Both the position numbers and the translations under genes were made by a program. Shown here piece by piece: positions 9,180 to 17,627 of a stretch of DNA of 64,000 bases. The DNA comes from Bartonella sp. HY328 (GTDB lineage: Bacteria; Pseudomonadota; Alphaproteobacteria; Rhizobiales; Rhizobiaceae): NCBI RefSeq assembly GCF_025449335.1, contig NZ_CP104883.1, positions 2,844,501-2,908,500 on the forward strand. The letters are read 5' to 3'. The first letter of the stretch is position 1. Every line of letters starts with the position of its first letter. The notes under the pieces were generated by a model. It was not told where the DNA came from and made no database searches. It saw nothing but the letters and a program-made list of their open reading frames with translations.

Positions 9180-12100
9180 TTATAGAACCGTTAATGTGCC
9201 AGAATCCAGCCAATATTCACTCGATTTATCATCAAGCTGCAAAGTACAAAATGTCAAATTAATGGAACGGCGCACATCAGCACCATTCGCATCCCATGCT
9301 TCTCTAATGGTAAGCTCTTCTTTGGATGCCTCTTGTTCTAAAACCGATGCACTATCGCCGCTTTCGTCCTCTTGCACCTCGCGAGCAATGGTGATTTCAA
9401 TCGGACGGGGAACATTGCCAGCCCCTTCATCAATGGATAATTGATAAAGCGGATTGGTAATCCACCGTTGTAATGGCAATTGTCGAAATCCTAACCGCGC
9501 ACGTGTGTAAATTTTTAGCTTATGCTCGGCTTCAACCGCACCATTTTGCTGCAATTCTTCAGCCGTAAACAACACCCGTGATTGTTCAAGAACGCCATCA
9601 CTGCCAAGCTCGCCAATATAGGCAGCAGTGGAACGCATTTGCAATTTATGGGTTTGCAGGCTGAAATTAACTATCGAACCTTCGGCTAAAGCACAAAGCA
9701 TTGCACCAACAACAGCGGTGGTTTTGGGATCACCAATCGTCACATCACTGCGCGAGCGGAATGGATACCAAATATCAACCCGATAACGATGTAATGGTTG
9801 TATCTTATCAGGAGTAACGGCAAGGCTATTTTCCAAATATTCGTGAATAGCAGGCAAGCGCGATGGCCTACCTGAAAGCAATACTTTATCGCAATCAAAA
9901 TGGCTAATGGCTTCACTTAAACAATCTAGCGCGATTTGCAACGTTTCATTGATCGCTGAGCGTAAACGCTGGAAATCAAGATCAATTGGTGTATCGCCAA
10001 TATTAAAATCAACCGCGCCGCCGGCACGTGCTGCTTCATGAACATAAGTAAGGTCAAGATAATTATCTTTAAGTAAAGCTGGCACTAATTCATCAAGTCG
10101 CTTGGTATGAATTATTTCATAGCGATCCTGCCCGGATTCCTCATAGGCTGACATAAGCCCGAGTGCTGCTGGCATTAGAACTTTAATCACCGTTTCGCGG
10201 CGCTGATCCTTGACCTGTTCAGCCATGTTAGAGCGGTCACCACCAAAAAGCTCGTTTAAAATGGCGCGTGGATTACCTGCCCCACATGCGCTTAATTGAC
10301 GTGAAATTGCCGGTAAAATTAACCGCTCAATCACCGATTTTGTAATATCATCACCAGCAATGCCAATGCCTTCACGGAAGGTTTGCACAGGAACCAAAGC
10401 GCGATCATCATTTTGATAATAGGTGGTAATCATCAAATCCGAAGTACCGCCGCCAATATCAATACTAGCAATACGTAATGATGGTTCTAGCGGCGTATCT
10501 GGTTTTGGCTCTTGCCCCGCTTCAAAACGCTGGCGCGGCTTACCAAACAGATCAAAATATTCAACAATACGCCCACCAAAACGACGACTTATTTCGCTAT
10601 AGAGCCAAACAAATTGAACACAGGTTGCTTCATCCCATGATACTTGTACTGTTGGGCGAGCAAGACTTGGGCTGGACGACTGATGCCAATCCATCAACTC
10701 CCATAAAAGATTAACTGCCCCTTCAACCCGTGAGCGCATGAGCCGTTGTTCAAGTGTTGGCAAGGCTGACGGCAAGGTCATAATCACGCGGCGCAAGCGG
10801 CGCGGTGCGTTGCTTTGCTTACGCTCGGCACGCACTTGCGGATTATTAATCATAGCAATGGCTTGAAAGAGAATTTCAGCAATCATTAATGAATAAAGCG
10901 ATGAGCGCGAATAGGATAAAGCCGGACTTGGCTGCATTAATTCGCTATCACTTCTTTTGCCATAAAGGCGCTTATATAAAGCGCGATCTTTGCGTATTTG
11001 CGAAATCACATCACCATTACGGTTTAAAAACCGCCGCACGATACGGCTAATTGGCGGCGCAGCACCATCAGCTAAATATTGCGAAGCTGGAAAACGCCAA
11101 GACTGGTTAACTTCTTGCACATCCCATAAATAGCGTTTGGGGCTAGATATACCACCAACAGCGGCAGTACCGCCCTTGATTGCACGTAGGCGCGAAGCTT
11201 CTGGCCCAACCCGCACTACACCTGGCCATAAAAACGCCCTTTGTCGCCCCGATAGACGCGACAATGTATCATCACCAAAGGTGGCTTGTGAAAACTCAAT
11301 ATTACTATCAAAAGGTTCACTATATTGTAATTCTGGACGTTCTAAATCACGCAAAGACAAAATCATCGAGTTATTAAGATCGACATTATCCTCATTTGGA
11401 TAATTCTCAATCAGCAAGCCGCAAGTACGACTATTACCAATATCAAGAACAAGATCAACATCAACGGGGCGTACATGGGATTGCCCAGAAATCGTGTCCA
11501 TAAAGCGCACTTTTGGAATCGTGCAGCCAATGCCCAATAATTCAATAAAAGCAAACCAACGCGCCGCATGCTCAAGCGCAAAACGCCGATCACTTTCACG
11601 TAGTTTACGGCCTAATTCTGTTTCTCGATGGGCAACAAAAAGATTTTCAATCCAGCTTAAAGCCCAGCTTTGAAAATCCATTTCCTCACCACTAATTGGG
11701 TGCTTACGTGGATCGCCCAAAAACCAACCATTGCGGCTAATCATGCTTACAAGCGAAAATTCTTGCGGATTAAGAATATCATTGGCAATGGGCGCCGTAT
11801 AAGGCCATGGTCGTGATTGCGGATCGCCGCTACCACTGCCATGCTGTTCCACCGCTGTATCAAAGGCAAAAACAGCCATATGCGATGGTGCGTCTGCATC
11901 ATCGCTATGCGGCGCTTTAATAACCCGTACCCGCGACCAATTGGTTGGGCCAGTGTCATAATTTTCTAAACCATTAGCATCACGTCCTGGCAATGCCCGT
12001 AAAAACGGCAATGGTACCCATTGATTTAAAAATGGCTCCAAGGCTTTATTTTTATTGACCGAATATTCCTCATCACCCTCTTCGCTAAAATAAGGCGCAT

Positions 12101-12287
12101 CCGCCTGCGGATCAACCTCATTCCAACCCGGAAAAAGCCGAAAAACCGGTTTTCCGTCACTGCGCACTTCCATGCGCTTTTCAATAAAAGGCCGATCAAA
12201 ACGGCTAATTTTATCAAAAGCAAAAGGCAGCGTTACAAATTGAATACCGCTGTTTGGAACAAGAACAATATCTTTTGGCTCGATCAT
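9180..12287 (-). CDS. srfB: SrfB family protein, actin/Hsp70-fold ATPase (putative virulence factor)
   Basis: A 1035-residue protein of the SrfB family. The nucleotide-binding motifs of the actin/Hsp70/sugar-kinase fold are clear: phosphate-1 loop DIGNSRTCG (282-290), phosphate-2 loop DIGGGTSD (609-616) and an adenosine motif LLSGRPSRLP (802-811). About 280 residues precede the ATPase core and about 200 mainly beta residues follow it. No signal peptide or membrane helix is seen, so it should be cytosolic. It is the largest gene of the locus, with srfC 113 bases downstream. The pairing of an actin-like ATPase with a dynamin-like GTPase is conserved for srfB/srfC. Known literature treats them as virulence or toxin-related factors; the biochemical function is unknown to me. 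Confidence 0.88.
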   Translation of the reverse strand: MIEPKDIVLVPNSGIQFVTLPFAFDKISRFDRPFIEKRMEVRSDGKPVFRLFPGWNEVDPQADAPYFSEEGDEEYSVNKNKALEPFLNQWVPLPFLRALPGRDANGLENYDTGPTNWSRVRVIKAPHSDDADAPSHMAVFAFDTAVEQHGSGSGDPQSRPWPYTAPIANDILNPQEFSLVSMISRNGWFLGDPRKHPISGEEMDFQSWALSWIENLFVAHRETELGRKLRESDRRFALEHAARWFAFIELLGIGCTIPKVRFMDTISGQSHVRPVDVDLVLDIGNSRTCGLLIENYPNEDNVDLNNSMILSLRDLERPELQYSEPFDSNIEFSQATFGDDTLSRLSGRQRAFLWPGVVRVGPEASRLRAIKGGTAAVGGISSPKRYLWDVQEVNQSWRFPASQYLADGAAPPISRIVRRFLNRNGDVISQIRKDRALYKRLYGKRSDSELMQPSPALSYSRSSLYSLMIAEILFQAIAMINNPQVRAERKQSNAPRRLRRVIMTLPSALPTLEQRLMRSRVEGAVNLLWELMDWHQSSSPSLARPTVQVSWDEATCVQFVWLYSEISRRFGGRIVEYFDLFGKPRQRFEAGQEPKPDTPLEPSLRIASIDIGGGTSDLMITTYYQNDDRALVPVQTFREGIGIAGDDITKSVIERLILPAISRQLSACGAGNPRAILNELFGGDRSNMAEQVKDQRRETVIKVLMPAALGLMSAYEESGQDRYEIIHTKRLDELVPALLKDNYLDLTYVHEAARAGGAVDFNIGDTPIDLDFQRLRSAINETLQIALDCLSEAISHFDCDKVLLSGRPSRLPAIHEYLENSLAVTPDKIQPLHRYRVDIWYPFRSRSDVTIGDPKTTAVVGAMLCALAEGSIVNFSLQTHKLQMRSTAAYIGELGSDGVLEQSRVLFTAEELQQNGAVEAEHKLKIYTRARLGFRQLPLQRWITNPLYQLSIDEGAGNVPRPIEITIAREVQEDESGDSASVLEQEASKEELTIREAWDANGADVRRSINLTFCTLQLDDKSSEYWLDSGTLTVL

Positions 12288-12511
12288 TAGGTGTGCTTCA
12301 TTCTGTTTTAATTGTTAAATCCGAATGGTGATACGGAATAAAATAATATTCTTATACTTTGTTCTTTTCAAAACCTAAAAATCTGCAAAGTATATATCCT
12401 TTTTATCATTGTTCGCTTTTTCCACTTGATTTTCAACCTTAACCAAAAGCGCTTTTGATAAAAATTATACTCCGTTCATTTAAACGAAATTCACGGAGTA
12501 TAAATGTTCAA
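12288..12511. other. Intergenic region upstream of srfB
   Basis: AT-rich gap of 224 bases that holds the terminator of the upstream gene pair near its right end, leaving about 170 bases that should contain the srfB promoter. I see no convincing -35/-10 pair or operator. The spacing shows that srfB starts a separate transcription unit from the protease/DUF2135 pair. Confidence 0.45.
12463..12502 (-). terminator. Intrinsic terminator of the protease/DUF2135 gene pair
   Basis: Perfect arms TATACTCCGT and ACGGAGTATA with a 17-base loop. On the minus strand the hairpin is followed by AATTTTTATC, a plausible U-rich tract. It lies just after the stop codon at 12512 and separates the first two genes of the locus from srfB. 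Confidence 0.65.
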
Positions 12512-14263
12512 TTATGGATTGGTGATGACATAAATCTGCCTTGGGCTGCGACGACGCGAGCCATTGGCAACACCATCAATGATCTTATCCTCAATTTTAG
12601 ACTCGCCGGTTTGCGGATCCACAATCGTTTTACGAATACGCAAACGGAACGGCGTATTAGGACGCGGATCACCATGATTGTCATAATAATCTACATAAAC
12701 CGGAATCTTTGGTGGAATCCTTGATGGATCACTCCAATAGATATTTTCAACCGGTTCACGCGATAGCATATCAGGGCGTTGGTTGGCATCACGATCAAGC
12801 GTTGCACCACAGCTTGAACGGCGTTTAAAATAAACGCGCGTGCCATTTGGACAGCGGATCGATAAGTCAAGATCAGATTTGCCTTTCCAGATAAGGGTAA
12901 TTTGCAACGCACCCGTTCTTACCCCTGCCCGATTAATCACATCGTCAAGTTCACGCTGACGCTCAGTTTGCTGTGGTTGTTCGGGTGACTGCTCAGGCTC
13001 TGCGGGCTGTTCAGGTTCAGCAGGTTGTTCTGGCGGCGTTGGCTGAGGAAGTGTTGGTTGTCTAGGTGTTTCTGGTACTGGCACAGGAACGATTTCTACA
13101 CGCTGCTCCGGCGCATTACCACCATTTTGTGGCATAATAATTGTAATATTGGGTTGCCCATTATTGGGCCCCGAACCATTATTGCCACCATCATTACCGC
13201 CATTACCGCGATCCGCACGTTGTTCTGGCTGGTCATTTTCAAATGGATTTCTACCATCATCTGACCTTGGATTGCGATTGCCCCTATTATTTGAAGGTGG
13301 CTCATTGGCAGCTTGTTGCTCAATGCAGTCTTGCTGTTTTTTGCGTGCTTGATCTTCAAGGCTGGTGATTTCCTTGTTTAAATCAGCAATTTTTTGCAAG
13401 CTAGGATCATTTTCGCCACCAATTTCAACTTTTGGCCCATTAACCACTGTACTCCATCGGTTAAGTGCCGACGAGCTCAATAAAAGCCAGATGAAAATAA
13501 GGGCAAGCACAGCACAAAGCAGCCAGAAAATAAAGGCAAGCCAATTAAAAGGGCGTTTTGCAACAACGCTATTATGATGATAGGTGGTTGTATGCACCAC
13601 ATGCTCAACATTGTGGGTGTTGTGCGTTTGGCTGGTTTGTTGTGATTGGGTTGATTGCTGCGCATTTTTTGGCGTTGATTGCCCTATATTTGCCTGTTCA
13701 CCCGTTGGTTGTTGTGGCGCTGGTTGTTGGATTACGGATTGCGCAGCGCTTGATTGTTCGGCGGTTTGACTATTACGCGCATGAGTGGCAGTACTTGTTG
13801 CACCAATAGCTGTTGGCCCCATGCCTCTTTGTTCATTTTGCGCTGAGACATAACCCCAACCAACTAATACGGGCTTGCCATCAACATCATAAAGCCAACC
13901 GCTATCAGGGGTAATCATAGCATTACGCAAGGCCTTGGCTATTTCCTTATCACCGCGTGATCCCTGCTCAAGACGGTTCGCCAAGGTAATAACCGACATT
14001 TTACGGCTTTCAGCTGCACTTAGCAATGCCGATTTACTTTGTGGGTCAAGCTCTTCCATTGGTTGTGGGCGACTATTGGCATTAATATACCAATCAACTT
14101 GCGCACCGTTGCCCGAAGGAATAGGTTCAGCCAAAAAATTAGCGTAATCATTACCAAGTTCGCTCACCAAGCGGTCTGTCAATAAAGCGTGATCGCGTTC
14201 ACTAACTGGGCCAACAGGGCGCAAATTATTAAGCAGAGTTATTGCAAGACGAATATTGTTCAT
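12512..14263 (-). CDS. One-pass membrane protein with C-terminal DUF2135-like domain
   Basis: A 583-residue protein. Residues 1-145 form a domain with the landmarks VDWY (56-59) and KPVLVGWG (130-137). A Gln/Thr/Ser-rich linker follows, then a membrane helix (about 241-263), a short coiled coil (285-305, rich in E/K/Q), a Pro/Gln/Asn-rich spacer and a C-terminal domain (about 450-560) with LIWKGKSDLDLSIRCPNG, then a Cys-containing turn and ENIYW. That pattern matches DUF2135/YfaP-like domains, which bind a DLDL-centred metal or peptide site in periplasmic proteins. Topology should be N-in, C-out. Its start overlaps the protease stop by four bases. The N-terminal domain appears shared with the protease. 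Function unknown; I infer a cytosolic domain relaying to or from a periplasmic binding domain. Confidence 0.7.
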   Translation of the reverse strand: MNNIRLAITLLNNLRPVGPVSERDHALLTDRLVSELGNDYANFLAEPIPSGNGAQVDWYINANSRPQPMEELDPQSKSALLSAAESRKMSVITLANRLEQGSRGDKEIAKALRNAMITPDSGWLYDVDGKPVLVGWGYVSAQNEQRGMGPTAIGATSTATHARNSQTAEQSSAAQSVIQQPAPQQPTGEQANIGQSTPKNAQQSTQSQQTSQTHNTHNVEHVVHTTTYHHNSVVAKRPFNWLAFIFWLLCAVLALIFIWLLLSSSALNRWSTVVNGPKVEIGGENDPSLQKIADLNKEITSLEDQARKKQQDCIEQQAANEPPSNNRGNRNPRSDDGRNPFENDQPEQRADRGNGGNDGGNNGSGPNNGQPNITIIMPQNGGNAPEQRVEIVPVPVPETPRQPTLPQPTPPEQPAEPEQPAEPEQSPEQPQQTERQRELDDVINRAGVRTGALQITLIWKGKSDLDLSIRCPNGTRVYFKRRSSCGATLDRDANQRPDMLSREPVENIYWSDPSRIPPKIPVYVDYYDNHGDPRPNTPFRLRIRKTIVDPQTGESKIEDKIIDGVANGSRRRSPRQIYVITNP

Positions 14264-16458
14264 TGTGCATTCCCCTGTTGGCTAGAAGATTGATTGCCCG
14301 AATTTGTTGATGGCCGAGTTGACTGATCGCTTGATGGCTGGCTTGATGGCTGGCTTGAAGATTGGCTACCATTGGCTGCTCCACTGCTTGTAGGCGGCGT
14401 TGCAGTGCTGTTACCACTGGTTGATGGCGTAGAAGGCGCGGTTCTCGTTGAAGGAGTTTGCGTCGCACCATTGGCACCACCGCCAGTTGAAGGCGTTGGA
14501 CTTGCAGGCGAATTAGCCGCACCATTATTGCTCCCACCGGTTACAGGAGAAGCATTACCATTAGTGCTTGGCGCTGTTGAGGGTTGAGATGCTTCTGGTG
14601 TTGCATTATTTGGCTGCGTATTAGGAGCCGCTGGGCTGCTTGGCGCTGCCTCGCCATTGGTTGCTGGTGCGCCATTGGTTGCCCCCTCACCATTGGTTGC
14701 CCCCTCACCAGTAGTTGCCCCCTCACCAGTAGTTGTAGGTGCGCCTTGCGCTACAGCTGGTTGCTGCGCTTGCGGATTGCACTGGGTATCATCAAATTTA
14801 AAAGCCACATTGGAGCGCTTTAAAAAGCTGGTCAAGGTACTGGTGCGCTGTGCAAAACTTAATGGTGAATTTTCTGAACCACCAGAGCGTAAAAATGTAT
14901 TCACCCCAACAGCACGGCCACAATAATCAATAAGTGGCCCACCACTATTGCCACCGGAAATTGCTGCAGTGTGCAGCATTAATTCCAAACCTTCAATACC
15001 TTGCTGAAAAGTGGTTACCATACCTTGCGTTACCGCCATTTCAGGAGCGGCGGTTGCATCACCACGCAACAAGCGATGAAATACTGTGTCGGTTTCCATA
15101 ATAATACCAGGGAAACCAGCTGCAATAACACTTTCGCCCTTAGCGGTTTTGCCAGCAATAGCAAGTACGGCTGGGGCACGGGCGCCGCTTACTCTTAAAA
15201 CCGCAAAATCAGGAGCGCCGATTTGCGCCTCCCCACGAGAACGAGCAACAACTTTGGCGTCAAATGTCTTACCAAGCTCTTTATTAATAATTTTAACATT
15301 TTGGGCTTCACCGACTACATGGAGATTGGTCAAAATATCGGTTTCATTGATAAAAAAGCCCGACCCCATACTGCCGCCTTCATCGCTATCATCTTCCACC
15401 ATGATAAGAACGGTTGCTTTTTCCGCATGAGCAATCGGTCCGCTGGTTGGAACAACCAGCGCGCCAGAAATATCAGGTAATGGCAAATTAGGATCAATCG
15501 CACTTATTACGCCATCACCACTATTGCCTGATCCACCACCTTGGGTACGTCCTGCCGATTGCGGGCCAGCTTCAGCTATTGGGCAGCTAAAATTGCTCAA
15601 ACCATTTTTCAATTCATCACGGCGTGTTTCCAGCAAAGCAATAGCTTCATCTTTTTCAGTTGACGAAACCTTAATTCCAAGATTGCCCGCTGGTAGAAAA
15701 TAAACCAGCATCAATAGCGCAATGAGAAAAAGAAAAACCCCTGAAAAAATAAGCGGCAATAAAAAACCACCTCTTGATGGCGGTACTGTCACATATTGAT
15801 GCGTCTCATGCACTCTTGTTGCATCTGGATTCTGGTTATGGGCATTTTGGCTTAATTGCGAGCCTTGATGCTGATTGCCATCATTTGCAGCCACAGTCTG
15901 GCCTCCTATCAAAGGGGTGGAAAGATCGCTATCAGTATCATAAAAAGGCAAAGCAGCCTTAACACCAATTACATGACCCAATCCATTATTAAAATGATTT
16001 ATGCGTGTCGTCTCATCTTTGCTGATTACTTTTGGTAAAAGCCCCCAATTAGTCAATATCGGGCGATTTGCTACCAATAATAAATCTTGACTAATATCAG
16101 CAATGTTAAACCAGCGCTCTACAATTGGCAAAAGAGAACTTGCAGCAAAGATTGTCAAAATATTTTGCCATTCTTTTTGCAGTTCTTGAGCCACCCTTGC
16201 CTTGGTGCCCACGTCAAGATCCTGCCAAGCAATGGCGCTGCCATGCTCGTTGCAATACCAAGAAACAACATCCCCACTATTATCGCGCGTTTCACTGATA
16301 AAGGGCTTGGCAAAAATAAAATGGCTATTCACACCGCTATGGCGAGAAAAATAGGCCTCCACCTCATCAAAGGAATGAACAACGGCTTTACCTTCAAAAC
16401 AAGCATAGTCAAACTCTTGCAAATTATTACTTTTTAAAAAGCAGTTGAAATTATCCAT
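14260..16458 (-). CDS. Membrane-anchored trypsin-like serine protease with low-complexity tail
   Basis: A 732-residue protein. N-terminal cytosolic domain (1-145, landmarks VSWYC and RPILTNWG), linker, one membrane helix (about 231-254), then a periplasmic chymotrypsin-fold protease of the DegP/HtrA clan. The triad is visible: His380 in LTNLHVVG, Asp417 in APDFAVLRV and Ser505 in GGNSGGP. No PDZ domain follows; instead about 180 residues of Ala/Gly/Ser/Thr/Pro/Asn/Gln repeats form the C terminus, a likely disordered or cell-wall-spanning tail. The ATG has AAAGGGGATGA upstream. It is the first gene of the minus-strand series and overlaps the DUF2135 gene by four bases. It may process a partner after an envelope signal. 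Catalytic competence is supported by sequence; substrate unknown. Confidence 0.8.
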   Translation of the reverse strand: MDNFNCFLKSNNLQEFDYACFEGKAVVHSFDEVEAYFSRHSGVNSHFIFAKPFISETRDNSGDVVSWYCNEHGSAIAWQDLDVGTKARVAQELQKEWQNILTIFAASSLLPIVERWFNIADISQDLLLVANRPILTNWGLLPKVISKDETTRINHFNNGLGHVIGVKAALPFYDTDSDLSTPLIGGQTVAANDGNQHQGSQLSQNAHNQNPDATRVHETHQYVTVPPSRGGFLLPLIFSGVFLFLIALLMLVYFLPAGNLGIKVSSTEKDEAIALLETRRDELKNGLSNFSCPIAEAGPQSAGRTQGGGSGNSGDGVISAIDPNLPLPDISGALVVPTSGPIAHAEKATVLIMVEDDSDEGGSMGSGFFINETDILTNLHVVGEAQNVKIINKELGKTFDAKVVARSRGEAQIGAPDFAVLRVSGARAPAVLAIAGKTAKGESVIAAGFPGIIMETDTVFHRLLRGDATAAPEMAVTQGMVTTFQQGIEGLELMLHTAAISGGNSGGPLIDYCGRAVGVNTFLRSGGSENSPLSFAQRTSTLTSFLKRSNVAFKFDDTQCNPQAQQPAVAQGAPTTTGEGATTGEGATNGEGATNGAPATNGEAAPSSPAAPNTQPNNATPEASQPSTAPSTNGNASPVTGGSNNGAANSPASPTPSTGGGANGATQTPSTRTAPSTPSTSGNSTATPPTSSGAANGSQSSSQPSSQPSSDQSTRPSTNSGNQSSSQQGNAQ
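14670..14741 (-). repeat. 18-bp tandem repeat in the protease tail
   Basis: About four tandem copies of an 18-base unit (plus strand CCATTGGTTGCCCCCTCA and the variant CCAGTAGTTGCCCCCTCA) encode GEGATT/GEGATN hexapeptides. Copies differ by only a few bases, so copy number may vary between strains by slippage without loss of frame. Confidence 0.7.
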
Positions 16459-16831
16459 TTCATCCCCTTTTTAATTGCTAACGGCAATAAAAATAATAAA
16501 TGCTGCAAAAATAATAAATTCTGTTGTTTTGTTTGCAAATGCCCCGCCCCAATCCCACCATTGATAAATACCAATAGGTTTTATAAAATAGTCAAGAAAA
16601 AGTGAAAGCAGATTAGCTGAAAAAAATCAAGAAACAAGTTCAACTATCCATAATTGTTTATATTAGAAAAACTATAATATGTTATTCCTTTTACAAAAAT
16701 ATCTTAAAAATTAGAAATTGTTAATATAAAACACAGTTTATTACTTCATTCTATTTTTGTAAAAATCCAGCATATATTCATGCCCATTGCATATGATGAT
16801 AGCCTTGCCAAATAGCGGGGCGAAACAACAA
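16459..16831. other. AT-rich region upstream of the srf/tag-like locus
   Basis: 373 bases without a supportable gene, between ugpQ's end and the protease start. The promoter of the minus-strand locus should lie here. Two imperfect copies of ATTTATTATTTTT sit about 20-60 bases before the protease start; a weak TTGCAA with 17-base spacing to ATTATT on the minus strand is the best promoter guess. No terminator for ugpQ is obvious. Confidence 0.35.
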
Positions 16832-17566
16832 CTATAAAGACTTACATATTTCCTTGCGCATTTTTAAAGCAAGGTCAGGCTGATCGGTTGTGACATATTT
16901 AACCGGTTGCTTGAGCCAATGGGCAAGCCTTGCAGGGCCATTAATAGTCCACACACCCAATTGAAAACCTTCGTCAATGGCAGCTTTCGCAAATTCAACC
17001 GAAGTTGCACTGCCATTAAAGCTTAAGTCACGATAGCCCTTATTACGACAAGCGGCAAAATAGGCAGAAAAATCTTCTGGCATGCGCTCAACACAAGGGC
17101 CTGATGGAATACCTGCCTCAATAAATGGCTTTAAACAATCACCATCAAAACTAATTGCCGATGAGCGATTGGCCATTTTATGGGCTTCAATCAAAGCCAA
17201 TGATTTTTGCGCTAAAACTAGTTCTTCCGCCTTATTGCCACGGGTCTTTATTTCAATATGCAAACCAAGATTGCTTGGAGCGAAAGCCTCAAGCACATCT
17301 TCAAGCAAAGGCGGCGCTTCATGACCGCCGCTTACGCGCAAAGCTTTGCGTTCATCATTGTTGAGCTCGGATATATCACCACTTCTGCCTGCTAGTTGCT
17401 CAAGATGAAAATCATGAAAAACCACAACCTCACCGCTTTTTAGCAAATGGACATCACATTCCACTTCATCCGCACCAAGTACGACGGCATTCATAAAAGC
17501 CGAAAGGCTGTTTTCTGGCGCAAGTGCCGCGCCGCCACGATGCGCTGTAATTTTAGGCTTATGCAT
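16832..17566 (-). CDS. ugpQ: Glycerophosphodiester phosphodiesterase
   Basis: A 244-residue cytosolic GDPD-family enzyme that hydrolyses glycerophosphodiesters to glycerol-3-phosphate and an alcohol. The family signature ITAHRGGAALAPENSLSAF at residues 5-23 carries the catalytic His and the metal-binding Glu; EVECDVHLLKSGEVVVFHD supplies further metal ligands and the second His. The C terminus (VWTINGPARLAHWL, VKYVTTDQPDL) is typical of UgpQ. It is the last gene of the ugp operon, 61 bases after ugpC, so imported diesters can be used at once. No signal peptide, consistent with the cytosolic UgpQ rather than the periplasmic GlpQ form. Confidence 0.92.
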   Translation of the reverse strand: MHKPKITAHRGGAALAPENSLSAFMNAVVLGADEVECDVHLLKSGEVVVFHDFHLEQLAGRSGDISELNNDERKALRVSGGHEAPPLLEDVLEAFAPSNLGLHIEIKTRGNKAEELVLAQKSLALIEAHKMANRSSAISFDGDCLKPFIEAGIPSGPCVERMPEDFSAYFAACRNKGYRDLSFNGSATSVEFAKAAIDEGFQLGVWTINGPARLAHWLKQPVKYVTTDQPDLALKMRKEICKSL

Positions 17567-17627
17567 AGCAACCTCTCATTATACAAAAATAGTTAACCGC
17601 TTAAAACACTGATAAAAAAATTTGCCC

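Noticed and set aside
11137..11403. Plus-strand frames inside srfB and the other large minus-strand genes
   Set aside because: They are antisense shadows of well-supported genes and lack ribosome sites and domain signals.
1..16458. Type VI secretion locus
   Set aside because: TagTSR- and PpkA-like parts are present but no TssA-M, Hcp, VgrG or ClpV-type gene is found in the window.
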